The notes under the pieces were generated by a model. That model made no database searches, was not told where the DNA came from, and saw only the letters and a program-made list of their open reading frames with translations. Both the position numbers and the translations under genes were made by a program. A DNA stretch of 64,000 nt from Pollenia angustigena (taxonomy: Eukaryota > Arthropoda > Insecta > Diptera > Polleniidae). The DNA lies in the NCBI GenBank assembly GCA_930367215.1, contig OV884058.1:198232208-198296207 (forward strand). The letters are read 5' to 3'. Below, in pieces: positions 1 to 12,399 of the stretch (position 1 is its first letter; every line of letters begins with the position of its first letter).

Positions 1-529
1 TAAAAATAAAGAATTATAGTATAATATACTCCGTCATATTATTAGTTTAATATGTAGGTATGTATTTTTCAATTAAAGCGAACAATCATGTACAAGCATG
101 TGTACATGTTTCTTATGCTTAAAATTCAACTCGTTCAAATAAAAAAACAAAAAAACAACAACCACAAGGGATTTTTTTGGAAAAATTAGAGGCAGTCGTG
201 GTTTTTTGCTGATAACTCAGCCATTTTTTAACCGATTTGACAGATTTATATACCAACGTGTTAAAGAAGAAATTTACCATTTACCTTGGTTATAAAGCTT
301 GGACTCCGGGAGATCTATGGTTCCCGAAAGTGGGTATTTAAAAAAAAAAAAAAAATTTTGGTCATAACTTTTTTGTATCTGAACCGATTTTCCCGAGTTT
401 TTTATAAAATATGTTCTACTAAAAATTTCCGATATTTTGGTATATAAATCATATCCATAGGACATATGGCAGCCTTAAAATTTAGGTTTTTATAAAATTT
501 TTAATTTTTTTTGTACGGGAGGTACCACG

Positions 530-1049
530 CCCACTGCTCCAATCCCGCCCACATTTTGTAGAATGGTGTGTATTGGCAACCTAAATGTGTGTACCTAATT
601 TGGAAACTTTTGCTTTTGCCGTTCCCCAGTTATACAGCAAAAAGTAATAAAAATACAACAACCACAAGGGATTTTTGGGAAAAATTAGAGGTAGTCGTGG
701 TTTTTTGCTCATATCTCAGCCATTTGTGGACCGATCTGGCTGAATTTCAATAGCAAAATTATAATAAGAATACCTGACAGAAAGATACCCCAACGAAGCT
801 CCCATCGTATCTGGGGGCTTCGGAAAACCCATTTCAACAGACAGACGGACAGACGGACAGACGGACAGACGGACAGACGGACAGACGGACAGACGGACAG
901 ACGGACAGACGGACAACCGGATTTGAACTTCGCTTTTCATAAGAACCCAGAATATATATACTTTATAGGGTGTAGGATCAATATTGTAGAAATTACAAAC
1001 GGAATGACAAAGTTATATATACCCTTTTACCTTCGGTGAAGGGTATAAA
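530..1049 (-). repeat. dispersed repeat with GACGGACA tail, unit 1
   Basis: This segment has a 'cgcccactgctccaatcccgc' region, an 'attagaggtagtcgtgg' region, then the octamer tract and a closing 'ccttcggtgaagggtata' hairpin. A diverged relative without the expanded octamer lies at 48895-49150. The layout resembles dipteran retroposon-like repeats with an internal microsatellite; that family link is inference. Equivalent copies lie in units 2 and 3. Confidence 0.6.
844..915. repeat. (GACGGACA)9 microsatellite, unit 1
   Basis: Nine uninterrupted octamers start at 844 and every 8 bp to 908. The tract creates Arg/Pro/Cys-rich open frames on the minus strand that are not genes. Confidence 0.97.
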
Positions 1050-2350
1050 AAAGAGTAATTTTTGTGGATTCAGTATTTCGGTTATAACTCTGCCATTTTT
1101 TAACCGATTTGGCAGATTTATGTACCGACGTGTTGAAGAAGAAATTTACCATTTACTTAAGTTATAAAGCTTGGACTCGGGGAGATCTATGGTTCCCGAA
1201 AGTAGGTATTTTAAAAAAAAAATTAATTTTGGTCATAACTTTTTTGGATCTGAACCGATTTTTCCGAGTTTTTTATAAAAAATGTTCTACAAGAAATTTC
1301 AGATATTTTGGTATATAAGTCATATCCATAGGACGTATAGCAGCCCTAAAATTTAGGTTTTTATAAAAATTTTGATGTTTTTTAGCCCATTTTTGGAGTA
1401 TTTTGCTCATAAATTACCCATTGTCTAATCGATTTGATAGTTTTATATACCGACGTGTTAAGGAAGAATTTTACCATTTACTTAAGTTATATTTATATAT
1501 AAACATTTATATAAACTTGTAAATATATATTTTAACAAAGTTAATTATAAATAATTATAAAAAAAGAGTAATTTTTGTGGATTCAGTATTTCGGTTATAA
1601 CTCTGCAATTTTTTAACCGATTTGGCAGATTTTTATACCGACGTGTTGAAGAAGAAATTTACCATTTACTTTAGTTATAAAGCTTGGACTCGGGGAGATC
1701 TATGGTTCCCGAAAGTGGGTATTTAAAAAAAAAATTTAATTTTGGTCATAACTTTTTTGTATCTGAACCGATTTTTCCGAGTTTTTTATAAAATATGTTC
1801 TACAAGAAATTTCAGATATTTTGGTATATAAGTCATATCCATAGGACGTATAGCAGCCCTAAAATTTTTCCGAGTTTTGCAGAGAATATGTTTTACTAAA
1901 GATTTCCGATGTTTTAATAAATAAAGCGTATCCATAGGTCATATATATGGCAGGCCTAAAAATTAGGTTTCTATAAATATTGACAAACGGACTGACAGAC
2001 GGACATCGTTAAATCCACTTTTCTCCTCATAAGCACCCAATATATATACATACACTTTATATGGTCTGAAATCAATATTGTAGAAATAATTATTAACAAA
2101 CAGAATGACAAACTTATGTATGTAAACGAATTACCTATAAAATAAAAAAATAAAATAAGTAAAAAAAAAATTAAATCAATAAAAATAAGGGTATAAAAAG
2201 GGTAAATTAAAAGGCGTAAATATGTATAAAATATACGTTTATGAAGTTCATAAATATATTTAAAAAATTTTAAAAATTAAAAACTGACCAATTTCTTTTT
2301 AGATAAAAAGAATTTATAAAAAACGAAAAATAAAAAACAAACAAAAAATG

Positions 2351-2430
2351 GAATGAATGGGATTCGAACCAGTCAACCAATAACAAATTGTTAGGAGGCA
2401 GACCGCTTAGACCGTTCGACCATCGAACCG
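2351..2430 (-). pseudogene. tRNA-like Pol III core A, unit 1 (Leu/Ser-type relic)
   Basis: On the minus strand a B box GGTTCGAATCC (2360-2370) and an A-box-like TGGTCGAACGGT (2411-2422) sit at tRNA spacing, with a long variable-arm-like region as in Leu or Ser tRNAs. The acceptor halves do not pair, the T stem has mismatches and no anticodon stem can be drawn, so this is not a working tRNA. It is better read as a tRNA pseudogene or the head of a tRNA-derived SINE. Confidence 0.6.
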
Positions 2431-2774
2431 CATGTAAAGTCGATGTTGATTTGAGTATGTGATATCAATAATTTTTAATAGTAAATAAAAGTATGTATGT
2501 GTTTGTTGTTTGTGTATAATACAGAAGGTAATATTAAATAAAAAAAAAAAAAGAAGTTTACCGCAAGTATTTTAAATGAAAAAAAACCACAAAAAAAACA
2601 ACTATTTTACAGGGTTACCATTAACCGTTTTGAAACGTAAACTTTCGTTTTGGTTAATAAAAGTCGCAAACCAATTTAAATGTTTTTTATTTATCAATAA
2701 TACAACATAAACATACCAAGAAATTGCTTAAATTGTGTATGCTTTTAAATCGCTTTTGTGCAGAAGATATTATC

Positions 2775-2968
2775 AGGCCTGTTCTGAAAATCACTTTAAC
2801 TGAAATCACGTGATTTGAAATCACATGTGCCTACTGAAATCACACGTCTGATATTTTAGCGTCCCGTTTTTGTTTGATCTTCAATTGCAGAAAGCACACC
2901 AAGAAACACAACAACGGTATGACTTTCAAAACACCACAAAGTCACAGGTGTGATTTCAGAACAGGCCC
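2775..2968. mobile_element. short MITE, AGGCCTGTTCTGAAA ends, unit 1
   Basis: Terminal inverted repeats AGGCCTGTTCTGAAA and TTTCAGAACAGGCCC bound about 194 bp with no coding capacity. Further 'gaaatcac' and 'gtgatttc' motifs inside extend the imperfect fold. The counterpart in unit 2 is at 7472-7665. The 192-bp element at 38738-38929 has similar length and a similar 'acaggcc' end. Confidence 0.75.
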
Positions 2969-4611
2969 GTATATAGGTATATATGAATATATTTTTGTAT
3001 AAATTGTCTAAAAAAGTGACTAATATGTTATCAATGTCAGCAATAAAAAGGCAAAGATTGCTTTTAATATTTTGACGACACTAGGTGACTGTTCGTTATG
3101 TTAGCGGTTTTTTGTAGTCGTAAAATTATATGATGAGGGCATTTCTAATATTCCCTAAATACAGTTTTTTTTAAAGTGGATGACCCTGCTTGTTTGTATG
3201 GTTTTTAAGCAGTGTGACCATTTTGGCAATTTTGTAGCTTAACTTAGATTAAAAATTTTAATTTAGCTAAAATACTTTCATTAAGCGCTTCGCATTTTTT
3301 TTAAGCATTTTAATTAAATGTTTCTAGCTTTTTTTGAATTATTTTAAAAATTGAAGAATAGGTATTGATATAACTTAAGTTTTTTATGTATTATAATAAA
3401 TTATAATAAATTTTGACTAAAAAAAATAGTTGTAGTCAAAATGAAATTTCGTATGGAAATGGATAATTCTTATATTATAGTAAAAAAAATTTCATTTTAT
3501 ATTTTTACAAGACGATAACCCTGCATGTTTGGGCGATTTTTAATGAAGACTTTTAAGTAGTGTGGGAATTTTTTATTTTTGAAAGTAAATTCAGCACCAA
3601 AAACTTAGATTTAGCTGTAAAATTTCCATTTGGCATTTTATTAGCTTTAAAGAAAAATGTTTTAAGCTTCTTTTGATTAATTTTTAAAGTTGGATGGAAT
3701 AGTCTTAGCAATTAAAACTAAAATAAATTGTTATAAACTAACTTTTACGCAATTAATGATGACTGTTTTTTTAAAATATAAAAAAAATAATCTTGTCTAA
3801 ATATGTTTGTAAATTCTTTTAAATCGAAATAGCTATAAAACCGTTTGTATTTTGTTTTTATTAGAGGGCCTTCCAATTTCAAGGTTAACCAATTGTGGTA
3901 TTAATATCTGATGCTATATCAAATCTACCTAAATACTTGTTTAAATATTACCATTTATTTTAATTTTGTTTAAAATGAGTCACTTAATGTATAAGGATTT
4001 AAAACAATATAATGAACAACTTAAAGAATTATTTGTAGCGTTTTCAAAATAATTTTTAGCATTTCTTTGCCTTGCCTAATGTCAGAGTAAGCTGTGAACA
4101 AATTTTAAGATCTGTTTCTATGTCATTGGTTTCGTCAATAAAATTATCCAAACTTAAATGTTTCTAGCTTTTTGATTAAATTAAACATTTACGTACGCAA
4201 ATACTTATTGTTGAATGTTTTGCTTTCAAATAACAAATGGGATTTTTTTTAGAAATAATAAGATTTTTTAAAAATAATATGGCAACACGTGTGAGATTTT
4301 TGAATTGAAATGTAAGAAGAGATTATCAAAACATAGCAACAATCCGTCTCTAAAACTGAAAAAAACAACAATCATGAAAACAATGCCTACCAATACACAT
4401 AAATAACTTTTGCATACTCGTACATACTACATACTTAGGTATTTACATTTAAGCCAAAAACAAATTGTAAAATATGGTTTTTGTTTCACATGTAAGGCGA
4501 ACGATTCATATTTATATTGTTAATAAAATGAAAAAATCAAAAATCGCTGAATAATTTTAAAATCGTTTATAGAAATATTTATAAAAAAAGTTAAAAAATT
4601 TTCTGTTTGGA

Positions 4612-4700
4612 AGAGGTGGAGATGCCGAGATTTGAACCCCGGCAATTTAACAAACAAAACAAACCTTCTTGGGCAACCGCCCAGACCATTGAGCTATTAA
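4612..4700 (-). pseudogene. tRNA-like Pol III core B, unit 1
   Basis: On the minus strand an A-box-like TAGCTCAATGGTCT (4683-4696) and a B box GGTTCAAATCT (4628-4638) are present, with a T-arm-like 'ccggg...ctcgg' stem. The acceptor ends do not pair, and the stretch between the boxes (with 'gggc...gccc' and a T/G-rich run) is not a normal anticodon arm. It sits at the very end of the 4.7-kb unit. It is a tRNA relic or SINE head, different from core A. Confidence 0.55.
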
Positions 4701-5549
4701 CGTTGTTAAAAATAAAGAATTATAGTATAATATACTCCGTCATATTATTAGTTTAATATGTAGGTATGTATTTTTCAATTAAAGCGAACAATCATGTACA
4801 AGCATGTGTACATGTTTCTTATGCTTAAAATTCAACTCGTTCAAATAAAAAAACAAAAAAACAACAACCACAAGGGATTTTTTTGGAAAAATTAGAGGCA
4901 GTCGTGGTTTTTTGCTGATAACTCAGCCATTTTTTAACCGATTTGACAGATTTATATACCAACGTGTTAAAGAAGAAATTTACCATTTACCTTGGTTATA
5001 AAGCTTGGACTCCGGGAGATCTATGGTTCCCGAAAGTGGGTATTTAAAAAAAAAAAAAAAATTTTGGTCATAACTTTTTTGTATCTGAACCGATTTTCCC
5101 GAGTTTTTTATAAAATATGTTCTACTAAAAATTTCCGATATTTTGGTATATAAATCATATCCATAGGACATATGGCAGCCTTAAAATTTAGGTTTTTATA
5201 AAATTTTTAATTTTTTTTGTACGGGAGGTACCACGCCCACTGCTCCAATCCCGCCCACATTTTGTAGAATGGTGTGTATTGGCAACCTAAATGTGTGTAC
5301 CTAATTTGGAAACTTTTGCTTTTGCCGTTCCCCAGTTATACAGCAAAAAGTAATAAAAATACAACAACCACAAGGGATTTTTGGGAAAAATTAGAGGTAG
5401 TCGTGGTTTTTTGCTCATATCTCAGCCATTTGTGGACCGATCTGGCTGAATTTCAATAGCAAAATTATAATAAGAATACCTGACAGAAAGATACCCCAAC
5501 GAAGCTCCCATCATATCTGGGGGCTTCGGAAAACCCATTTCAACAGACA

Positions 5550-5613
5550 GACGGACAGACGGACAGACGGACAGACGGACAGACGGACAGACGGACAGAC
5601 GGACAGACGGACA
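5550..5613. repeat. (GACGGACA)8 microsatellite, unit 2
   Basis: Eight octamers, one fewer than in units 1 and 3. Confidence 0.97.
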
Positions 5614-7047
5614 ACCGGATTTGAACTTCGCTTTTCATAAGAACCCAGAATATATATACTTTATAGGGTGTAGGATCAATATTGTAGAAATTACAAACGG
5701 AATGACAAAGTTATATATACCCTTTTACCTTCGGTGAAGGGTATAAAAAGAGTAATTTTTGTGGATTCAGTATTTCGGTTATAACTCTGCCATTTTTTAA
5801 CCGATTTGGCAGATTTATGTACCGACGTGTTGAAGAAGAAATTTACCATTTACTTAAGTTATAAAGCTTGGACTCGGGGAGATCTATGGTTCCCGAAAGT
5901 AGGTATTTTAAAAAAAAAATTAATTTTGGTCATAACTTTTTTGGATCTGAACCGATTTTTCCGAGTTTTTTATAAAAAATGTTCTACAAGAAATTTCAGA
6001 TATTTTGGTATATAAGTCATATCCATAGGACGTATAGCAGCCCTAAAATTTAGGTTTTTATAAAAATTTTGATGTTTTTTAGCCCATTTTTGGAGTATTT
6101 TGCTCATAAATTACCCATTGTCTAATCGATTTGATAGTTTTATATACCGACGTGTTAAGGAAGAATTTTACCATTTACTTAAGTTATATTTATATATAAA
6201 CATTTATATAAACTTGTAAATATATATTTTAACAAAGTTAATTATAAATAATTATAAAAAAAGAGTAATTTTTGTGGATTCAGTATTTCGGTTATAACTC
6301 TGCAATTTTTTAACCGATTTGGCAGATTTTTATACCGACGTGTTGAAGAAGAAATTTACCATTTACTTTAGTTATAAAGCTTGGACTCGGGGAGATCTAT
6401 GGTTCCCGAAAGTGGGTATTTAAAAAAAAAATTTAATTTTGGTCATAACTTTTTTGTATCTGAACCGATTTTTCCGAGTTTTTTATAAAATATGTTCTAC
6501 AAGAAATTTCAGATATTTTGGTATATAAGTCATATCCATAGGACGTATAGCAGCCCTAAAATTTTTCCGAGTTTTGCAGAGAATATGTTTTACTAAAGAT
6601 TTCCGATGTTTTAATAAATAAAGCGTATCCATAGGTCATATATATGGCAGGCCTAAAAATTAGGTTTCTATAAATATTGACAAACGGACTGACAGACGGA
6701 CATCGTTAAATCCACTTTTCTCCTCATAAGCACCCAATATATATACATACACTTTATATGGTCTGAAATCAATATTGTAGAAATAATTATTAACAAACAG
6801 AATGACAAACTTATGTATGTAAACGAATTACCTATAAAATAAAAAAATAAAATAAGTAAAAAAAAAATTAAATCAATAAAAATAAGGGTATAAAAAGGGT
6901 AAATTAAAAGGCGTAAATATGTATAAAATATACGTTTATGAAGTTCATAAATATATTTAAAAAATTTTAAAAATTAAAAACTGACCAATTTCTTTTTAGA
7001 TAAAAAGAATTTATAAAAAACGAAAAATAAAAAACAAACAAAAAATG

Positions 7048-7127
7048 GAATGAATGGGATTCGAACCAGTCAACCAATAACAAATTGTTAGGAGGCAGAC
7101 CGCTTAGACCGTTCGACCATCGAACCG
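7048..7127 (-). pseudogene. tRNA-like Pol III core A, unit 2
   Basis: Exact counterpart, 4697 bp downstream, of the tRNA-like core in unit 1, with the same A and B boxes and the same unpaired stems. Confidence 0.6.
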
Positions 7128-7471
7128 CATGTAAAGTCGATGTTGATTTGAGTATGTGATATCAATAATTTTTAATAGTAAATAAAAGTATGTATGTGTT
7201 TGTTGTTTGTGTATAATACAGAAGGTAATATTAAATAAAAAAAAAAAAAGAAGTTTACCGCAAGTATTTTAAATGAAAAAAAACCACAAAAAAAACAACT
7301 ATTTTACAGGGTTACCATTAACCGTTTTGAAACGTAAACTTTCGTTTTGGTTAATAAAAGTCGCAAACCAATTTAAATGTTTTTTATTTATCAATAATAC
7401 AACATAAACATACCAAGAAATTGCTTAAATTGTGTATGCTTTTAAATCGCTTTTGTGCAGAAGATATTATC

Positions 7472-7665
7472 AGGCCTGTTCTGAAAATCACTTTAACTGA
7501 AATCACGTGATTTGAAATCACATGTGCCTACTGAAATCACACGTCTGATATTTTAGCGTCCCGTTTTTGTTTGATCTTCAATTGCAGAAAGCACACCAAG
7601 AAACACAACAACGGTATGACTTTCAAAACACCACAAAGTCACAGGTGTGATTTCAGAACAGGCCC
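7472..7665. mobile_element. short MITE, AGGCCTGTTCTGAAA ends, unit 2
   Basis: Second copy of the element, carried by tandem duplication of the 4.7-kb unit rather than by a separate insertion, because offset and sequence are identical. Confidence 0.75.
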
Positions 7666-9308
7666 GTATATAGGTATATATGAATATATTTTTGTATAAA
7701 TTGTCTAAAAAAGTGACTAATATGTTATCAATGTCAGCAATAAAAAGGCAAAGATTGCTTTTAATATTTTGACGACACTAGGTGACTGTTCGTTATGTTA
7801 GCGGTTTTTTGTAGTCGTAAAATTATATGATGAGGGCATTTCTAATATTCCCTAAATACAGTTTTTTTTAAAGTGGATGACCCTGCTTGTTTGTATGGTT
7901 TTTAAGCAGTGTGACCATTTTGGCAATTTTGTAGCTTAACTTAGATTAAAAATTTTAATTTAGCTAAAATACTTTCATTAAGCGCTTCGCATTTTTTTTA
8001 AGCATTTTAATTAAATGTTTCTAGCTTTTTTTGAATTATTTTAAAAATTGAAGAATAGGTATTGATATAACTTAAGTTTTTTATGTATTATAATAAATTA
8101 TAATAAATTTTGACTAAAAAAAATAGTTGTAGTCAAAATGAAATTTCGTATGGAAATGGATAATTCTTATATTATAGTAAAAAAAATTTCATTTTATATT
8201 TTTACAAGACGATAACCCTGCATGTTTGGGCGATTTTTAATGAAGACTTTTAAGTAGTGTGGGAATTTTTTATTTTTGAAAGTAAATTCAGCACCAAAAA
8301 CTTAGATTTAGCTGTAAAATTTCCATTTGGCATTTTATTAGCTTTAAAGAAAAATGTTTTAAGCTTCTTTTGATTAATTTTTAAAGTTGGATGGAATAGT
8401 CTTAGCAATTAAAACTAAAATAAATTGTTATAAACTAACTTTTACGCAATTAATGATGACTGTTTTTTTAAAATATAAAAAAAATAATCTTGTCTAAATA
8501 TGTTTGTAAATTCTTTTAAATCGAAATAGCTATAAAACCGTTTGTATTTTGTTTTTATTAGAGGGCCTTCCAATTTCAAGGTTAACCAATTGTGGTATTA
8601 ATATCTGATGCTATATCAAATCTACCTAAATACTTGTTTAAATATTACCATTTATTTTAATTTTGTTTAAAATGAGTCACTTAATGTATAAGGATTTAAA
8701 ACAATATAATGAACAACTTAAAGAATTATTTGTAGCGTTTTCAAAATAATTTTTAGCATTTCTTTGCCTTGCCTAATGTCAGAGTAAGCTGTGAACAAAT
8801 TTTAAGATCTGTTTCTATGTCATTGGTTTCGTCAATAAAATTATCCAAACTTAAATGTTTCTAGCTTTTTGATTAAATTAAACATTTACGTACGCAAATA
8901 CTTATTGTTGAATGTTTTGCTTTCAAATAACAAATGGGATTTTTTTTAGAAATAATAAGATTTTTTAAAAATAATATGGCAACACGTGTGAGATTTTTGA
9001 ATTGAAATGTAAGAAGAGATTATCAAAACATAGCAACAATCCGTCTCTAAAACTGAAAAAAACAACAATCATGAAAACAATGCCTACCAATACACATAAA
9101 TAACTTTTGCATACTCGTACATACTACATACTTAGGTATTTACATTTAAGCCAAAAACAAATTGTAAAATATGGTTTTTGTTTCACATGTAAGGCGAACG
9201 ATTCATATTTATATTGTTAATAAAATGAAAAAATCAAAAATCGCTGAATAATTTTAAAATCGTTTATAGAAATATTTATAAAAAAAGTTAAAAAATTTTC
9301 TGTTTGGA

Positions 9309-9397
9309 AGAGGTGGAGATGCCGAGATTTGAACCCCGGCAATTTAACAAACAAAACAAACCTTCTTGGGCAACCGCCCAGACCATTGAGCTATTAA
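9309..9397 (-). pseudogene. tRNA-like Pol III core B, unit 2
   Basis: Exact counterpart of core B of unit 1, again at the junction with the next unit. Confidence 0.55.
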
Positions 9398-10246
9398 CGT
9401 TGTTAAAAATAAAGAATTATAGTATAATATACTCCGTCATATTATTAGTTTAATATGTAGGTATGTATTTTTCAATTAAAGCGAACAATCATGTACAAGC
9501 ATGTGTACATGTTTCTTATGCTTAAAATTCAACTCGTTCAAATAAAAAAACAAAAAAACAACAACCACAAGGGATTTTTTTGGAAAAATTAGAGGCAGTC
9601 GTGGTTTTTTGCTGATAACTCAGCCATTTTTTAACCGATTTGACAGATTTATATACCAACGTGTTAAAGAAGAAATTTACCATTTACCTTGGTTATAAAG
9701 CTTGGACTCCGGGAGATCTATGGTTCCCGAAAGTGGGTATTTAAAAAAAAAAAAAAAATTTTGGTCATAACTTTTTTGTATCTGAACCGATTTTCCCGAG
9801 TTTTTTATAAAATATGTTCTACTAAAAATTTCCGATATTTTGGTATATAAATCATATCCATAGGACATATGGCAGCCTTAAAATTTAGGTTTTTATAAAA
9901 TTTTTAATTTTTTTTGTACGGGAGGTACCACGCCCACTGCTCCAATCCCGCCCACATTTTGTAGAATGGTGTGTATTGGCAACCTAAATGTGTGTACCTA
10001 ATTTGGAAACTTTTGCTTTTGCCGTTCCCCAGTTATACAGCAAAAAGTAATAAAAATACAACAACCACAAGGGATTTTTGGGAAAAATTAGAGGTAGTCG
10101 TGGTTTTTTGCTCATATCTCAGCCATTTGTGGACCGATCTGGCTGAATTTCAATAGCAAAATTATAATAAGAATACCTGACAGAAAGATACCCCAACGAA
10201 GCTCCCATCATATCTGGGGGCTTCGGAAAACCCATTTCAACAGACA

Positions 10247-10318
10247 GACGGACAGACGGACAGACGGACAGACGGACAGACGGACAGACGGACAGACGGA
10301 CAGACGGACAGACGGACA
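10247..10318. repeat. (GACGGACA)9 microsatellite, unit 3
   Basis: Nine octamers, as in unit 1. Confidence 0.97.
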
Positions 10319-10965
10319 ACCGGATTTGAACTTCGCTTTTCATAAGAACCCAGAATATATATACTTTATAGGGTGTAGGATCAATATTGTAGAAATTACA
10401 AACGGAATGACAAAGTTATATATACCCTTTTACCTTCGGTGAAGGGTATAACAACAAAAACAATAGCAGGTAAAAAAACGTTTCATTTTTTTTAAACAAC
10501 AGAAAAAACAGGCTGTAGGAAATATCGCCCAAAGAAAAATGGCCCAAAAAAATAAATGAAAAATCGCCCAAAAAAATTGCATGTAAAATTGGGCCTGATT
10601 TCATATGAAAAATGGCCCAAAATTTTTGGGCTATTTATCGTTATTGTTGGGTGATTTTTCGTTTTTTAAATTTGGGTGATTTTTCATTATGAAAAATCAC
10701 CCAAAAATGTTGTATGAAAAATGGCCCAAAAAAAATGGGCTATTTTTAAAATTCTACCATAATCTTACATAGCAGAGAAAACCATGTTTTATTATGGTTG
10801 CAAACAACAAAACTATTTTTCAAGAAACTAATTTAACCATTATATGGTTGTCGGCGACAATGATTTGGTTAAATTAAACATAATATCGGTAGAATTTTTT
10901 AAAAATGGTTTTGTAGCTTTTTCTCTGGGTGTATATATTAAATATATACATATATATCGAAAATA

Positions 10966-11784
10966 AGGATTTTCTCTTCTATGGTATAACAAATACTGGC
11001 TTCGCTAACTAAAACTTCTCTGTATCGCCGGCCTTTGGCCGGGCGGAAGGATTTTCTCCTCTATGGTATAACAAAGACCGGCTTCGCTAACTAAAGCTTC
11101 TCTGTATAGCCGGCCTTCGGCCGGGGGCAAGGATTTTCTCCTCTATGGTATAACAAACACCGGCTTCGCTAACTAAAGCTTCTCTGCGTAGTCGGCCTTG
11201 TTCGGAAACAAGGCAGTTTTTCGAAGCATTACTTAGCGAAACCGGTTTTTGTTAGACCATAAAGGAGAAAATCCTTGCGCCCGGCCGAAGGCCGGCTATA
11301 CAGAGAAGCTTTAGTTAGCGAAGTCGGTCTTTGTTATACCATAGAGGAGAAAATCCTTGCGCCCGGCCGAAGGCCGGGCGCAAGGATTTTCTCCTCTATG
11401 GTATAACAAAGACCGGCTTCGCTAACTAAAGCTTCTCTGTATAGCCGGCCTTCGGCCGGGGGCAAGGATTTTCTCCTCTATGGTATAACAAACACCGGCT
11501 TCGCTAACTAAAGCTTCTCTGCGTAGTCGGCCTTGTTCGGAAACAAGGCAGTTTTTCGAAGCATTACTTAGCGAAACCGGTTTTTGTTAGACCATAAAGG
11601 AGAAAATCCTTGCGCCCGGCCGAAGGCCGGCTATACAGAGAAGCTTTAGTTAGCGAAGTCGGTCTTTGTTATACCATAGAGGAGAAAATCCTTGCGCCCG
11701 GCCGAAGGCCGGCTATACAGAGAAGCTTTAGTTAGCGAAGCCAGTATTTGTTATACCATAGAAGATGAAATCCTTATTTTGGAT
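10966..11784. repeat. GC-rich inverted/direct repeat array with GGCCGAAGGCC hairpins
   Basis: An approximately 80-bp module ('ggattttctcctctatgg', 'cggcttcgctaactaaagc', 'ccggccttcggccgg') recurs in both orientations. A 335-bp block is tandemly duplicated: 'attttctcctctatggtat' at 11051 recurs at 11386. Self-complementary CCGGCCGAAGGCCGG cores separate the modules. Base composition differs sharply from the AT-rich surroundings. Confidence 0.9.
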
Positions 11785-11988
11785 ATATATATATATTTAA
11801 TATATACACCCGGAGTAAATGCTATAAAAATATTTTATCCATATTATGTTTAATTTAACCAAATCATTGTCACCGACAACCATATTATGGTTAAATAAGT
11901 ATCTTTAAAAAATCACTTGAAATTTTAACGGTATTTTAAAAAAAAATGTACACATTTTTGATTATAAGTTAAGTTGCGGACGTTGCAA

Positions 11989-12077
11989 AGTGTCATAACG
12001 TCCTCGTCCTCGTCTTCGATGGACATTATGACACTTTAAAAGTGTCCAAGGACACTACGACACTGGACGTTATGACA
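11989..12077. repeat. inverted TGTCATAACGTCC motif pair
   Basis: TGTCATAACGTCC near 11991 is matched by its exact complement GGACGTTATGACA near 12065. Several 'gacac' and 'gtgtc' motifs lie between. No function is assigned. Confidence 0.7.
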
Positions 12078-12399
12078 TGTCACCTAAATTGATATGAATA
12101 ATAAACACTTTTTTGCAAATTTAGTAATTTTTTTTTTTTTTTTGGGAAAAAATTCGTTTTTGCTTTTTGGGTCATTTTTCATTTTCTTTTTGGGCCCTTT
12201 TTCGTTTTTTTTGGGCAAAAATTCATATTTACCTTTTTGGGTCATTTTTCATGTTCGCTTGGGCGATTCTTCATTTGGGCGATTTTTCATTTATTTTTTT
12301 GGGCCATTTTTCTTTGGGCGATATTTCCTACAGCCGAAAAAACACATTATAAGAAACAAAATAAATTTTTGGTTGGTTTCAAAGTTGGAAAAAAAAAAA

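Larger units (their letters stand above)
1..10449. repeat. 4.7-kb tandem repeat array (2 full units + partial third)
   Basis: Unit 1 is 1-4706, unit 2 is 4707-9403 and a third copy runs 9404-10449, where it stops abruptly against a foldback-type element. By eye the copies are almost identical. Unit 1 is 9 bp longer than unit 2 because it has one more GACGGACA octamer and one more A in the run near 1049. One substitution (G in unit 1, A in units 2 and 3) lies in the 'cccatcRtatctgg' stretch. Each unit also contains a shorter internal repeat three times (about 200-480, 1070-1360 and 1580-1865), recognisable by 'gaccgatttttccgag' and 'gttcccgaaagt' motifs. The array may continue upstream of the window. 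No protein gene is supported in it. Confidence 0.95.
10508..12343. mobile_element. foldback-type composite element
   Basis: The ends are inverted copies of each other: 'ggctgtaggaaatatcgccc' starting near 10511 and its complement ending near 12341, both followed inward by runs of 'gggccattttt' and 'gggcgattttt' motifs. A second nested pair of inverted arms (about 10790-10975 and 11765-11920) carries 'ttaaccattatatggttgtc' type sequence. The centre is a GC-rich hairpin array, annotated separately. Long arms of short repeats with no transposase are typical of foldback elements. The phenylalanine-rich open frames near 12094-12554 come from the T-rich arm repeats and are not genes. Confidence 0.75.

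Noticed and set aside
716..940. Minus-strand 74-codon 'RLSVCPSV' repeat frame (also at 10119-10343)
   Set aside because: It is translation of the GACGGACA microsatellite and is absent in unit 2, which has one octamer fewer.
2351..2430. Functional tRNA-Leu/Ser gene
   Set aside because: A and B boxes are present, but the acceptor and anticodon stems cannot form.
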